Positions 36,961 to 46,865 of a DNA stretch of 64,000 nt are shown here, one piece after another. The stretch comes from Thinopyrum elongatum. Its lineage: Eukaryota > Streptophyta > Magnoliopsida > Poales > Poaceae. Under the pieces are notes generated by a model, which worked only from the letters and a program-made list of their open reading frames with translations, did not search any database and was not told the DNA's origin. The stretch lies in the NCBI GenBank assembly GCA_011799875.1, contig CM022301.1, positions 215,074,526 through 215,138,525 of the forward strand. The letters run 5' to 3'. How positions within the stretch are numbered: position 1 is the stretch's first letter; each line of letters starts with the position of its first letter. Both the position numbers and the translations under genes were made by a program.

Positions 36961-38559
36961 ATTCCCCACTATCCATTGCACCTGTCTATCATACAATGTC
37001 TGTACATTCAATTACTTTTCTTGTTTATCAGCCATTTGAATTGGAGGGGGTGATGGCAGTATCTAAGGGAGTAAAAACACGGTCTTCAGAAAAGATAGTG
37101 CTACCCGTCGATGCAGATAGAACTACGGTTGTACTTGCCGAGGAACCAGCCCCACCACACATAACCCAGACTCTTGCAGATTGTACCCCTACCCAGTTCA
37201 ACAGACAACCAGCTACACCTCTTCTAACCCCAACCCCAGCAGATAGTAACCCAGTTCTAGTTGACACAGCACTGTCTCCACCACAGAGCACCCAAACACG
37301 AGCAGTTAGTAAGGCAACTGCAGTGCCAAAGCACGAGGACCACCACTCCGAACCCCAACTCAACGCTTAAAGCAGAAGAAGAATTGTTCTCAGGTCAGGT
37401 TCCGTAGCTATGGTTCATACTCCTTTGCTCTTGCATTACTGTATTTACTTATACCAACTAATTTCAAATTTGAAGGATGCAATTGAAACTCCAATGGCGC
37501 AACAGGTATGTTTTAAACCTGTTTCTTTAACTGCTTTGCTGTTGTAACTTGCTCTATGTTGATTTCAGTTTCAATTGAATAAATAGTTATGTTCTAATGT
37601 CATGCTGTGTGGTTTCCCGCACTTATATTCTGTCTATGCTGCTTCGTCTTAAACAGATATGATTTGAACTATCTCTATCTTGATTTGACAACATACACTA
37701 GAATGATATAGACCATACAGTGACCATAGTACATAGATATATGTTTGTTTCATGCTATTATCCTATCCACCTTACTGCTAAACTGGTTTACCAAAATGAG
37801 TTTCATATATAACATGGTAAACCTGTGATGTGTCTGCTTGTTTCTCTTTTAGAATGCGGACAAAATATTGGAGAAGAGTACCCCGTTATGCAATGGTAAA
37901 GGAAGTAATGCAGATAAGGTTCAAGATAGTGAGACAGCCCTGTTGGTCTCCAAGAAAACTGATAAAAACTATCTTGAAGACAGTGAGACAACCCCAAAGT
38001 CCTGTCTTGATGTAGTGTTCGAGTTACTGGCCACTACTGCTGGCACAAGCTCTTTGAACTCTCTGCCTGAATCAGTTCGGCTTCTTGAGTCTCAACTTCA
38101 AGTTGAAATACATCGATCAGATGTGCTGCGATAGGAAGCCGAAGGACTGAGGAAGTCCCTGCAGAATTCAGATGCATACTTTCTGGTGCAACAGCAAGCG
38201 CTGGATGATTTAAGCGCCAAACAAGAGAAAGTTAATAAGCTTGCTAAGCATCTTGCCAGCAGGTTGGGTACCTAGGATATTGTTTCTTGAGCTCTTCTGA
38301 AGTGGTTTCAGTTCTGGACTTGTTTTGCTGCGGCGTTTATTTGCACTGGTCGCCAACTTTGACAACTAGTGTATGTGATATGCTGCTTTGTTCCCTATAT
38401 TTGCACTGGTGGCAAACTTTGATGCCCAGTGGATGTAATATGTGTAATAGCCGTAATAGCCTAGCGTTAGTTGCTTGCTTATTTATTTCCTTATTGTCTT
38501 GTTTAGTTGTTTGCTTGTAGTCACTGCGTCTTTTTCCGCGTTTTTCTAGTGGCCACAAT

Positions 38560-39440
38560 AACCTATTTTTTATAACTAGGCCACAATATCCATGGGCAAC
38601 ATACGGAGCATTGTAACCATGGTCCTGCTACCTGCTGTAGTGACCATGGGCCTCCTACGGGCCGTATAATCAATGAGCCTTCTACGGGCTGCATGATCGA
38701 TTGGCCAAACATGGGCCGTACTATAACGATCCGCAAAATGGGTTGTAAACGGGCTAGAGAGGTAATTGTGTGTTTATGGCCTGACCATAACGGGCCGTTA
38801 ATCGGCCGAAATGTATAACGGGCTTAATTCTATCGACAAGTATCACGGGTCGTTAATGGGCCGTATTTGATGACGCTATGGAAACAGCCCAACGGGTTAA
38901 CGGGCCACAAACGGGCCGACTGTAACCACGGGCTAAATTTGGCCCACAAGCAGAACAGGCCAGTAACGGACCGTAAGTAATCGAATGCTGGAAATGAGCC
39001 CAAGAATCAATGGGCCCTTAGAAGGCCGAAAGGTAACACTGGCTGGAAACGGTCCAACGGAATAATGGGCCATTAATAGGTGTAAAGAGATACACTGTTC
39101 ATTGTAGACCAGTTTCACCACGGGCCTTTAATGGGCCCAGATTTACGAAGGGCCTCATGTGTGCCGAAAGACGTCACGGGCCATACATGGGCCAGAAGTT
39201 ACAACAGGCTGGAATCATATTGGACGGCCCAGATGACGCTACTGGGCCCAATTCGGATAGGCCATAACGGGCCGTGAGTTAGCGGGCTGTAAATGGACTA
39301 TATGCGAACATGCTGTTAATAGGCTTTCCGTGGGCCAGCCCGCTACCTTTTGACCAAGTCAAACATGCCGGCCTTTTCACCTGAATGGGCCTCTGTTGGG
39401 CCGAGCCACGTGTCGACTTATCATAGGCGTGTCCTGTCCA
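38560..39440 (+). repeat. Right subterminal repeat array of the CACTA (GGGCC motifs)
   Basis: More than 20 short motifs of the type ACGGGCCGTTAATGGGCC, often spaced 15-35 bp apart, with many near-palindromes (GGGCC/GGCCC). The composition differs sharply from the AT-rich introns to the left. The complement of the core appears as GCCCATT in the left arm (10280-10720). Confidence 0.8.
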
Positions 39441-39599
39441 TTGGCTGGATGACATCTGTCCCGAGGTTGAGCTGACACGTGGATCCTCCGGCGTATCAGA
39501 ATTTTACACGTGGAAAATCCCCATTGGTCAGGGCTGTTAACGGGTTATCGGATCCAAACCGGAACCCGATAGCTTAACGGCGACCCGTTACGGTGGATG

Positions 39600-39834
39600 C
39601 CACGTGTCAGTCACCCTTGACGAAAACACTTCCATGACGCGTCATTTATCGTCATGGAAGTGGACACTTCCGTGATGATAATTTTGGTATTGTCATGGAA
39701 CACTTCTACGACAGCACAGGTATGACTATCTTGATTCTGTCATAAAATCGTCATGAATGTACATGCATGACAGAAAACGCGATCTACTGTGACAAACACA
39801 TATCATCACGGAAGTGTATTTTTTTGTAGTGTAG
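39600..39834 (-). repeat. Right terminal inverted repeat, terminal TGTCATG repeats and TSD of the CACTA
   Basis: Repeated CGTCATG(G/A)A and TTATCGTCATGG-type motifs mirror TGACGATAAT and TGTCATG motifs near 7335-7370. The terminus ends GTATTTTTTTGTAGTG at 39831, followed by TSD TAG (39832-39834). Confidence 0.88.
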
Positions 39835-40631
39835 CACCCCTGCTGGACCAAGAGTTGGCAATTATTTCCTCCAAGGCCGGGGATCTTTCCCACATGAGTT
39901 CATACCTGCGGCAGCTACTGGAACGACGGTCTTGTTCCAACGAGCAGCAGAGCAACAATGGAAAATGGTCTGACGCTGGTGACACCAAGTGCTTTACTAA
40001 GGCTTGGAAGAACATATCCCGCCAATCATTGTTTGCGACCGCCTTATCCAAACGAACCTGCACATTAGCTCGACCGCTCCTTCTATTATCATATGTGAAC
40101 GGGTGACCTGCAAAGCCCAAATCAGTCAGACCACAAGCCTCTAAAGCATCCCAAAAATTTAGCATTTGCCCAAGAGGGCGTGGTCTTTCAGATTGATGTT
40201 AAAAATCCCACATAGCTTCGTTGAAGTCTCCAATTAATAACCACGGGAGGGTACACTGACCATGCAAACGCCTAAGCATATCCCACATGAAGTGCCTGTT
40301 CTCCACTCTCGGTTCACCGTACACAAAGGTAGCCCTCCAAGGGAGTTCATCCATAGACAAACTGACGTACACATCAAGAAATCTTTCATTAGCTTCTTGA
40401 ACGTCAACGACCATTAGACTCGTGCCAAAACAGCGCAAGCCCTCCGCTACGACCATTGCCACTGACACCTTCAAAACCAGAAAGGCCTAATCTATTACGC
40501 AGCCGATACAGTTTTTTTTGCCTAGTCTCACACAAGAAAACCAAACTCGAGGAATGCATCCTAACCAGCGACGCTAGTACATGAACTGTCGAGGGGTTCC
40601 CCCCCCGACAGTTCCAGCTTAATCAATTCAT
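39832..40631 (-). pseudogene. LINE ORF2, N-terminal endonuclease part
   Basis: The ATG at 40631 is followed by the start block LSWNCRG of plant LINE AP-type endonucleases, but codon 3 is TGA (40623-40625). A run of G at about 40600-40607 shifts the frame. The domain then continues with SLVFLCETR, TFVYGEPR, LLIGDFNE and a C-terminal SDHFPLLL block (about 39960). The catalytic-type motifs (ETR, GDFN, SDH) are all present. At 39835 the frame is cut by the CACTA and continues at 7285. Confidence 0.88.
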
Positions 40632-41030
40632 TACTCCTGACGGGGCTTCGATGGCCCCGTCAGTACACCGGCGGCCCCATGGCCGGTTGCCTCCACTCCC
40701 TCCATTCGGTCTTGAGCATACTCCCTCTCCATCGGCGCTAGTCTTCCCTAGTGTGACAGCATCTTGCCCCTCTTCTGCTTGTTACCTGAACCTGACTTTT
40801 TATGCAACACCAACAGCCTCTGAGAATGCACAGCTCCCTCATCAACGCTATGCGCAGCAAACCTTTTCCCAAGGACAGAATCAACTTCATGCATATGATG
40901 GTCAGACAATGCATGAGGTTGTATACCAAGTGCATCAGGATCACAAGCGATAGTAAGGGTGGGGAGGCGCACCGAGATGGGCATTCGCTCAGCCACTCGA
41001 CCACCCATGAACACAAAAGAACGACCCTAG

Positions 41031-41122
41031 GCAAAATCTATGAATTCTTTTGTCTTATTATACCACTCATCAGTTGATTTACTGTGAGTCCAACCACTAT
41101 ACATCCACTCACGCTCCGTCAT
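41031..41122 (-). pseudogene. N-terminus of a CACTA transposase (transposase-associated domain), truncated
   Basis: From the ATG at 41122 the minus strand encodes MTEREWMYSGW, then DEWYNKTKEFIDFA. Known: the WMYSG...EW...F(I/L)..A pattern is the transposase-associated domain at the start of En/Spm TNPD-type transposases. After about 30 residues the frame meets the fragment end, so no catalytic part remains. Confidence 0.75.
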
Positions 41123-41549
41123 TCAATAATGCTGTTATTGCACAATTTGGAATGTATAACAGTTAATGATCTAACATGGCAATGAAGAAATTACATAAAC
41201 AAGCATAGAGATGTGGAAGAGTGGACATTGGACCTGTCAATGGAGAGGGCTGCGGTGCAACACTATCACTCCTCAAACTTGGTCTTCGTAGAACTACACC
41301 GTCCTGATTTGGCCTTCTGTACATAGACATATGGGAACTAAAATATCAATTCCTTTGCACTGGGACCATGAAACAATTTATTTAAAACTGAATCATATAC
41401 TAATCACAGTCTCCAGTGATGCTGCAGCCAATCTTTTCAAAAGAACAACAAAAAATAGCATCTTTTACCTCAAGAAAAGTGTCAAATACTAAACAATGAC
41501 CCCTGCATGCTGTTACTAGTGAACTCTGCTATTACTAAACATGAAAGGT

Positions 41550-42005
41550 CTACAAGCTGTTACCTTTTTTGGTTGATTTGGAGGCGCTGGACTGGAAGGG
41601 AAACAGAGGGCGAGGAGGTGAGTCGGATCTGGAGGACGAGGACGTGCCGGTCGATCCGGAGGCGCTGGAGAGGCTCGACGACGAGGGAGACTGTTGGACG
41701 TCGAAGGGGCGGCGCTGGAAGCGCCGGTCGATGGGGATCGAAGCGGCGCTGTACTGCAAATCTGCGAGGGGCGCCGGTCGTCGGGGATGAAGGCGCCGCT
41801 GGAATGGTTGGAGGGCGCGCAAGGGGAGGCTGGCCGGTGAGGGAGGCGAGTGGCTGGACATCGACGGGGCAGCGTTGGCCGGTGAGGGAGGCGATTGGCC
41901 GGACGGTGACGAGGCGGCCTTCGACGAGGAGGTAGACAGCGCTGGAGGAGTGGGGGAGCAGCGGTGTGGGGTCATCCGCCAGCGGTGGGGTGCGGCGGCA
42001 GCCAT
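41550..42005 (-). CDS. Putative 5' exon of the CACTA fragment, Pro/Ser-rich
   Basis: A 151-codon minus-strand frame starting MAAAAPHRWRM, rich in Pro and Ser, about 480 bp from the CACTA terminus and upstream of the transposase start. It could be a leader exon of the transposase gene or a captured gene piece. The overlapping frames on both strands are similarly open, a GC effect, so confidence is low. Between it and 41122 lies AT-rich, intron-like sequence. Confidence 0.3.
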   Translation of the reverse strand: MAAAAPHRWRMTPHRCSPTPPALSTSSSKAASSPSGQSPPSPANAAPSMSSHSPPSPASLPLRALQPFQRRLHPRRPAPLADLQYSAASIPIDRRFQRRPFDVQQSPSSSSLSSASGSTGTSSSSRSDSPPRPLFPFQSSASKSTKKGNSL

Positions 42006-44017
42006 GGGGGATTGGGAGGAGGGCGGCGTGATGCAAGGGGGTGGTTGGAGGATTCGGGGGCCAGCAGAGTTGTTTTAGGGATTTTGACCGGTCGTTCCTG
42101 ACATTGGGCCCGTCCACGTCAGCCATGAGTTGCACAACCGGCGCGAAATCTTCTACCGAGCGGAAAAATCACGCGCGTTGTTCGGTCCTAGCCAAAAATC
42201 GCGCGCCTTTCTTTCCGCTGCACGTTCCTGAAGGCGGTGCACCGTCACGTACGTGCGCAAGGAGTTATTCCCCACATGGATTGCCTCCCTTCACGAGTAT
42301 ATGTCCACATTCCTGAAGGTTTCTCGTATTCGTGAAGGTAATCACCGGCCCCTTTCAGGATTGACTTGATTCATTTGCATCGGGGCAACATCCACGTCAG
42401 GAACGAGGTATGTTCCTGAAGGAGACCTTGCAACCATCAGGAATTACATAAACCGTCAGGAAAAAGTGCGTTTGGGGTAGTGCCTCAGGTTCAAAACTCG
42501 AGGTACTCGTGCTGCTGTCCCCCTCTGAATGACTCGATAATTGCATTTGCATGGCTGACACTCGTTCAGACAGCTTGGCATCTACCACTGCTTCTCCTGG
42601 GCGTACACCATACTCAAAACCATCCATCGCATCTACCCGCTGTGGGACATAGTTGGTGGACTGTCTCTGGTTCCTCCTTGTTGTACGACCATCTTTTGGC
42701 CGCCGAGCGAGTCCGAGAAGGCACTACGGCCATTGAAATCCAGACCTCGCCGTGCCGCTGGTTGTGTCATCGGAGGACCGAACGCAGACCTGTTATCAAA
42801 TTTGCGGTACGGCGAACAGCGTAAACCATCATCATATGCTCGTGAGGGCACTCCTACACGCTTCTTTTCACATTGATTATCATCATGGCCAATAAATCCA
42901 GACCAAAAATAGTTATGCGGCACCCTCTCGTATCTCAGCGGATACACAACTTGCTTAGCTGGAAGTTTGCCTATGGTTATCTTTGTTTGCAGACGACGAT
43001 CAAGCGGAAGGTCAACCCGTACACGCAGGAACTCACGGACCCTGCTACCATCTACCTCAGCATCAACCTCCATTAATGTACCCAACAAGCCTCCAAGAAA
43101 TTCACCATATGCTATTGTCTGCTTATCCCATGGGACGTTAAATACACAAACCCAAACAGGTACAGAGTTGAGAGCAGACTCCGAAGGCTGAGAAACACCA
43201 TTGAAAGGTCCAACAATGAGCGCATTACCTTTGTAGATCCAAGGGCCTCCGCGTGCAACAAACTTATAGTCTCCCTCCGAGAAGAATGTCACCACATACC
43301 AATTGTTTTTTATTCTGGCAATGTTCAGGCTTGACCTCATCTTCCACACATCATTGAAGTGATCAGTCATATCATCCACGTTGGGGTGCCAACCGTTGAC
43401 ATACCGTCCCAGTAACCTCCAGCGCGGCGGCACCACCACCGGCTCTGCCATAGGTTCCTCCTCCGCCACGATGTCATCATCGAAATCCACCTCCCCATCG
43501 ACCCTAACATCCGGCCCTTCCATGTCCATGCCATCCCTCTCATGCCAGTTGCTTGTGTTTTCCCCCCTAAACTGATTAACAATGTGCCGCTCCTCCCCTA
43601 CCGGCGCAGCAACAATTGCGCCACCCCTCGACGACTTCAGGTGGGTGGGAACCTCACCGGATCCTCCTTTTTCACCCCCATCACAAGCGGGCGGTACCGA
43701 CGACGTCCGCATGAGTGACGGCGGCTGATTAGCAGAGGCGAAGAGCGGGTTGTTGTAGGCGGCGAACTGGTCCGATCGGCGTTGCGGCATAGATGGGTTT
43801 TTAAGAGACCCACGTGCACCCTTGTCCTTGACGAAGACGGAACGCGAGGACTCCTCACTCCTCCCAAGACCAAACTTAGACGACTTAGACTTCCCCCCGA
43901 ACTCGGAGGTACAGATCTCACGTAGACTCATGGAGAACTATGGCGAGATCAAGCCATTGCCATGGTTTCGCCCTTGGCGGCGCAAAACCCTAACCCTTGC
44001 GGTCTAACTCCCGGATA

Positions 44018-44033
44018 TAGTTGCTCTTGAGTG
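44018..44033. repeat. Target-site duplication of the LINE, 5' side
   Basis: Same 16 bp as 3895-3910. LINE 5' sequence ends at 44017. Confidence 0.93.
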
Positions 44034-45362
44034 TTGATGTAGATGATCTTAATATCTCCATGCTTGATGTGGCCCCGAATGAAATGATGACGAATCTCAA
44101 TGTGCTTCGTCTTGCTATGTTGCACCGGATTGTGAGAAATCTTGATAGCACTTTCATTGTCACATAGAAGAGGCACTTTGTCACAAGTGACACCGTAATC
44201 CTTTAAAGTTTGCCTCATCCATAGCAATTGTGCACAACAACTTGCGGCGGCTACATACTCGGCCTCGGTGGAGGAGAGAGACACACAATTTTGCTTCTTC
44301 GAGGACCAACTCACCAAAGAGCGACCAAGGAATTGGCACCCTCCGGAAGTTGACTTCCTCTCCACATAATCTCCCGCCCAAACCGAGTCCGAATAACCCA
44401 TGAGATCGAAACTTGCTCCTTTGGGGTACCATAGGCCAAAGTTTGGGGTATGAGCCAAATATTGAAAGATTCGCTTGACCGCCACATAGTGGCTTTCCTT
44501 AGGCGCGGCTTGAAAACATGCACAAATTCCCACACTCAATATGATATTCGGTCTAGATGCACAAAGGTAAAGCAAGGATCCAATCATGGAGCGATATACC
44601 TTTTGATCCACCGCTTTACCATTGGGATCATTGTCATGCTTGCATTTGGTGGGCATGGGAAACTTGACTGGCTTGACATCATCTAGCTTGAATCTCTTGA
44701 GCATGTATTGGGTATACTTGGCTTGGTTGATGAACGTTCCTTCTCTCCTTTGCTTGACTTCGAACCCAAGAAAGAACTTCAACTCTCCCATCATAGACAT
44801 CTCAAACTTCTCGGTCATTAGTGCGGCAAACTCATCATTGAAAGATTTGTTAGGAGAACCAAAAATAATATCATCAACATATAGTTGGCATATGAACAAA
44901 TCCCCTTTGACGCTCTTAGTAAAAAGAGTGGGATCAATTTTCCCAATTTCAAACCCACGATCTTGCGACAACTCGGTAAGGTGCTCATACCATGCACGTG
45001 GGGCTTGTTTAAGGCCATAGAGCGCCTTCTTGAGTTTGTATATATGATTGGGGAGCTTGGAATCCTCGAATCCCGGAGGTTGTTTAACATATACCAACTC
45101 ATTCAAAGGACCATTAAGAAATGCACTTTTCACATCCATTTATTGCAACTTAAAATCATGATGAGATGCATATGCAAGCAACATGCAAATAGATTCAAGA
45201 CGAGCAATGGGGGATAAGGTTTCACCATAGTCGATGCCCTCGACTTGGGAGTAGCCTTGTGCCACCAATCTTGCCTTCTTTCGAACAACCACACCATTCG
45301 CATCTTGCTTGTTCTTGAAGATCCATTTGGTTCCAATGACATTGTGTTCCTCCGTTGATCTT
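44018..45362 (-). pseudogene. Copia pol: reverse transcriptase and RNase H
   Basis: Minus strand from 45360: NVIGTKWIFKNKQD, ARLVAQGYSQVEG, then a TAA (45140-45142) just before MDVKSAFLNG. It continues openly with ALYGLKQAPRAWY, the active-site block QLYVDDIIFG (about 44880), MIGSLLYLCASRP, and RNase H with STEAEYVAAA and LLCDNESAIK. The reading frame ends artificially in LINE sequence at 43949; the true end is at 3805-3910. The RT active site is intact; the single stop before the fingers/palm is the only break seen in this part. Confidence 0.92.
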
Positions 45363-46865
45363 TGATGACCCACAAGTATAGGGGATCTATCATAGTCATT
45401 TTGATAAGTAAGAGTGTCGAACCCAATGTGGAGCAGAAGGAAATAACAAGCAGTTTTCAGCAAGGTATTTTCTGCACGCACTGAAATTATCGGTAACAGA
45501 TAGTTTTGTGATAAGATAATTCGTAACGGGTAACAAGTAACAAGTGTAACAAAGGTGCAGCAAGGTGGCCCAATCCTTTTTGTAGCAAAGGATAAGCCTG
45601 GACGAACTCTTATATAAAGCAAAGCGCTCCCAAGGACACATGGGAATTATTGTCAAGTTAGTTTTCATCACGATCATATGATTCGCGTTCGTTACTTTGA
45701 TAATTTGATATGTGGGTGGACCAGTGATTGGGTGCTGTCCTTAATTGGACAAGTCTCCCACTTATGATTAACCCCTCTCGCAAGCATCCGCAACTACGAA
45801 AGAAGAATTAAGATAAATCTAATCATAGCATGAAACATGTGGATCCAAATCAGCCCCTTACGAAGCACCGCATAAACTAGGGTCTAAGCTTCTGTCACTC
45901 TAGCAACCCATCATCTACTTATTACTTCCCAATGCCTTCCCCTAGGCCCAAATCATGGTGAAGTGTCATGTAGTCAACATTCACATAACACCACTAGAGG
46001 AAAGACAACATACATCTCATCAAAATATCGAACGAATACCAAATTCACATGATTACTTATAACAAGACTTCTCCCATGTCCTCAGGAACAAACATAACTA
46101 CTCACAAAGCATATTCATGTTCAAGATCAGAGGGGTATTAAATATCATTAAGGATCCGAACATATGATTTTCCACCAAATAAACCAACTAGCATCAACTA
46201 CAAGGAGTAATCAATACTACTAGCAACCCACAGGTACCAATCTGAGGTTTTGAGACAAATATTGAATACAAGAGATGAACTAGGGTTTGAGAGGAGATGG
46301 TGCTGGTGAAGATGTTGATGGAGATTGCCCCCCTCCTGATGAGAGGATTGTTGGTGATGACGATGGCATCGATTTCCCCCTCCCGAAGGAAAGTTTCCCC
46401 AGCAGCATAGCTCCGCCGGAGCCCTAGATTGCTTCTTCCCTGGTTCCGCCTCGAGACGGCGGCGCTTCTTCCCAAAAGCTTCCTTCTGATTTTTTCCAGG
46501 TAAAAACCCTTCATATAGCAGAAGATGGACACCGGAGACCTGCCAGGGGGCCCACAAGCCCTAGGGGCGCGCCCCCAGGCTTGTGGCCACCTGGTGGGTC
46601 CCCTCTGGTATTTTCTTAGCCCAATAATTCTTATATATTTCAAAATAATTCTCCATAATTTTTCAGGACTTTTGGAGTTGTGCAGAATAGGTCTCTCAGA
46701 TTTGCTCCTTTCCGTTCCAGAATTCCAGCTGCCGGCATTCTCCCTCTTTGTGTAAACCTTGTAAAATAAGAGAGAAAAGGCATAAGTATGGTACCATAAT
46801 GTATAATAACAGCCCATAATGCAATAGATATCAACATAAAAGCATGATGCAAAATGGACGTATCA
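45363..46865 (-). repeat. 3' LTR of the Athila-type element
   Basis: 1503 bp. A TATA-like TGCTATATGAAGG lies at about 46507-46520 (minus). It contains GC-rich blocks GGGGGCGCGCCCC-like near 46560. It matches the other LTR except for the extra duplicated part there. Confidence 0.92.

Larger units (their letters stand above)
32703..38275 (+). pseudogene. Multi-exon gene remnant with repeated exons, right arm of the CACTA
   Basis: Candidate exons, all on the plus strand: a Pro/Ser/Arg-rich first exon from about 32703; two related exons at about 33780-33960 and 34552-34770 (LRSSS-type blocks); about 35170-35341 (EDDNYSEGDSVGADHSYLPPE); 35663-35816 and 36215-36364, near-duplicates encoding VMEKSGV.TRSSE and SSSEEDSETDDQSY; 37032 to about 37370 (KGVKTRSSEK and a Thr/Pro-rich stretch); and a terminal exon 37853-38275 with GTSSLNSLPESVRLLESQL and a coiled-coil segment ending LASRLGT and a stop. 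Acceptors end in TCAG or TTTTAG and donors read CTGAGGTGTATG. The terminal exon has a TAG at 38132-38134 where Gln fits. The family is not recognised; acidic plus coiled-coil suits a DNA-binding or scaffold-type transposon protein. Confidence 0.55.
7286..39831. mobile_element. Large CACTA (En/Spm-type) DNA transposon, 32.5 kb including a nested LTR element
   Basis: The left end is CACTACAAAAAAATGACACA (7286 on) and the right end, read on the minus strand, is CACTACAAAAAAATACACTT (39831 downward). The inverted repeats continue to about 27 bp with one indel. The 3-bp duplication TAG is at 7283-7285 and 39832-39834, and removing the element restores LINE ORF2 in frame. Its own DNA is about 21.4 kb after subtracting the LARD-like element at 20368-31542. 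Both subterminal regions are packed with short repeats. I find no transposase (TNPD-type) reading frame, so it is probably non-autonomous. It contains a minus-strand gene remnant on the left and a plus-strand gene remnant on the right. Confidence 0.88.
41031..42482 (-). mobile_element. 5'-terminal fragment of a second CACTA element
   Basis: The right boundary is a CACTA terminus (minus-strand CACTACCCCAAACGC from 42482) followed by subterminal repeats CCTGACGG, TTCCTGAAGG and TTCGTGAAGG (42290-42470). The left boundary has no CACTA terminus; it breaks off inside a transposase-type coding segment. Yet both sides show the same 3 bp (CCT at 41028-41030 and 42483-42485), and taking one copy restores LINE ORF1 in frame. 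It is not closely related to the large CACTA (different terminus). Confidence 0.8.
40748..43931 (-). pseudogene. LINE ORF1 (DUF4283 plus zinc-knuckle protein), split by a CACTA fragment
   Basis: The start at 43931 (MSLREICTSEFGG) is 86 nt from the LINE 5' end. Coding parts are 43931-42486 and 41030-40748. Residues of about 190-330 form the DUF4283-like nucleic-acid-binding domain (WYVVTFFSEGDYKFV, GGPWIYKGNALIVG). It is followed by the knuckle-like segment VPHNYFWSGFIGHDDNQC, where the first two Cys expected in plant LINE ORF1 (CX2C) are Tyr and Ser, so zinc binding is probably lost. A frameshift lies near 42660. The C-terminal part after the insertion reads GRSFVFMGGRVAERMPIS and ends at 40748. 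Confidence 0.85.
3911..44017 (-). mobile_element. L1-type LINE, full length but split by two CACTA insertions
   Basis: Bounded by the 16-bp duplications, with a poly(A) tail at 3911-3919 and the 5' end at 44017. The LINE's own DNA is 3911-7285, 39832-41030 and 42486-44017, about 6.1 kb. It has an 86-nt 5' leader, ORF1 starting at 43931, ORF2 starting at 40631 (endonuclease, RT, zinc-binding and RNase H domains), and a short 3' tail. When the insertions are ignored the frames run through the joints: the endonuclease end SSRGA connects to KRNLRDIKE across the large CACTA, and FEPE connects to GRSFVF across the small one. Confidence 0.92.

Noticed and set aside
45140..45622. 160-codon minus-strand frame spanning the Gypsy LTR and Copia RT
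   Set aside because: Chimeric: its start is LTR sequence and only the part below 45362 is Copia RT.
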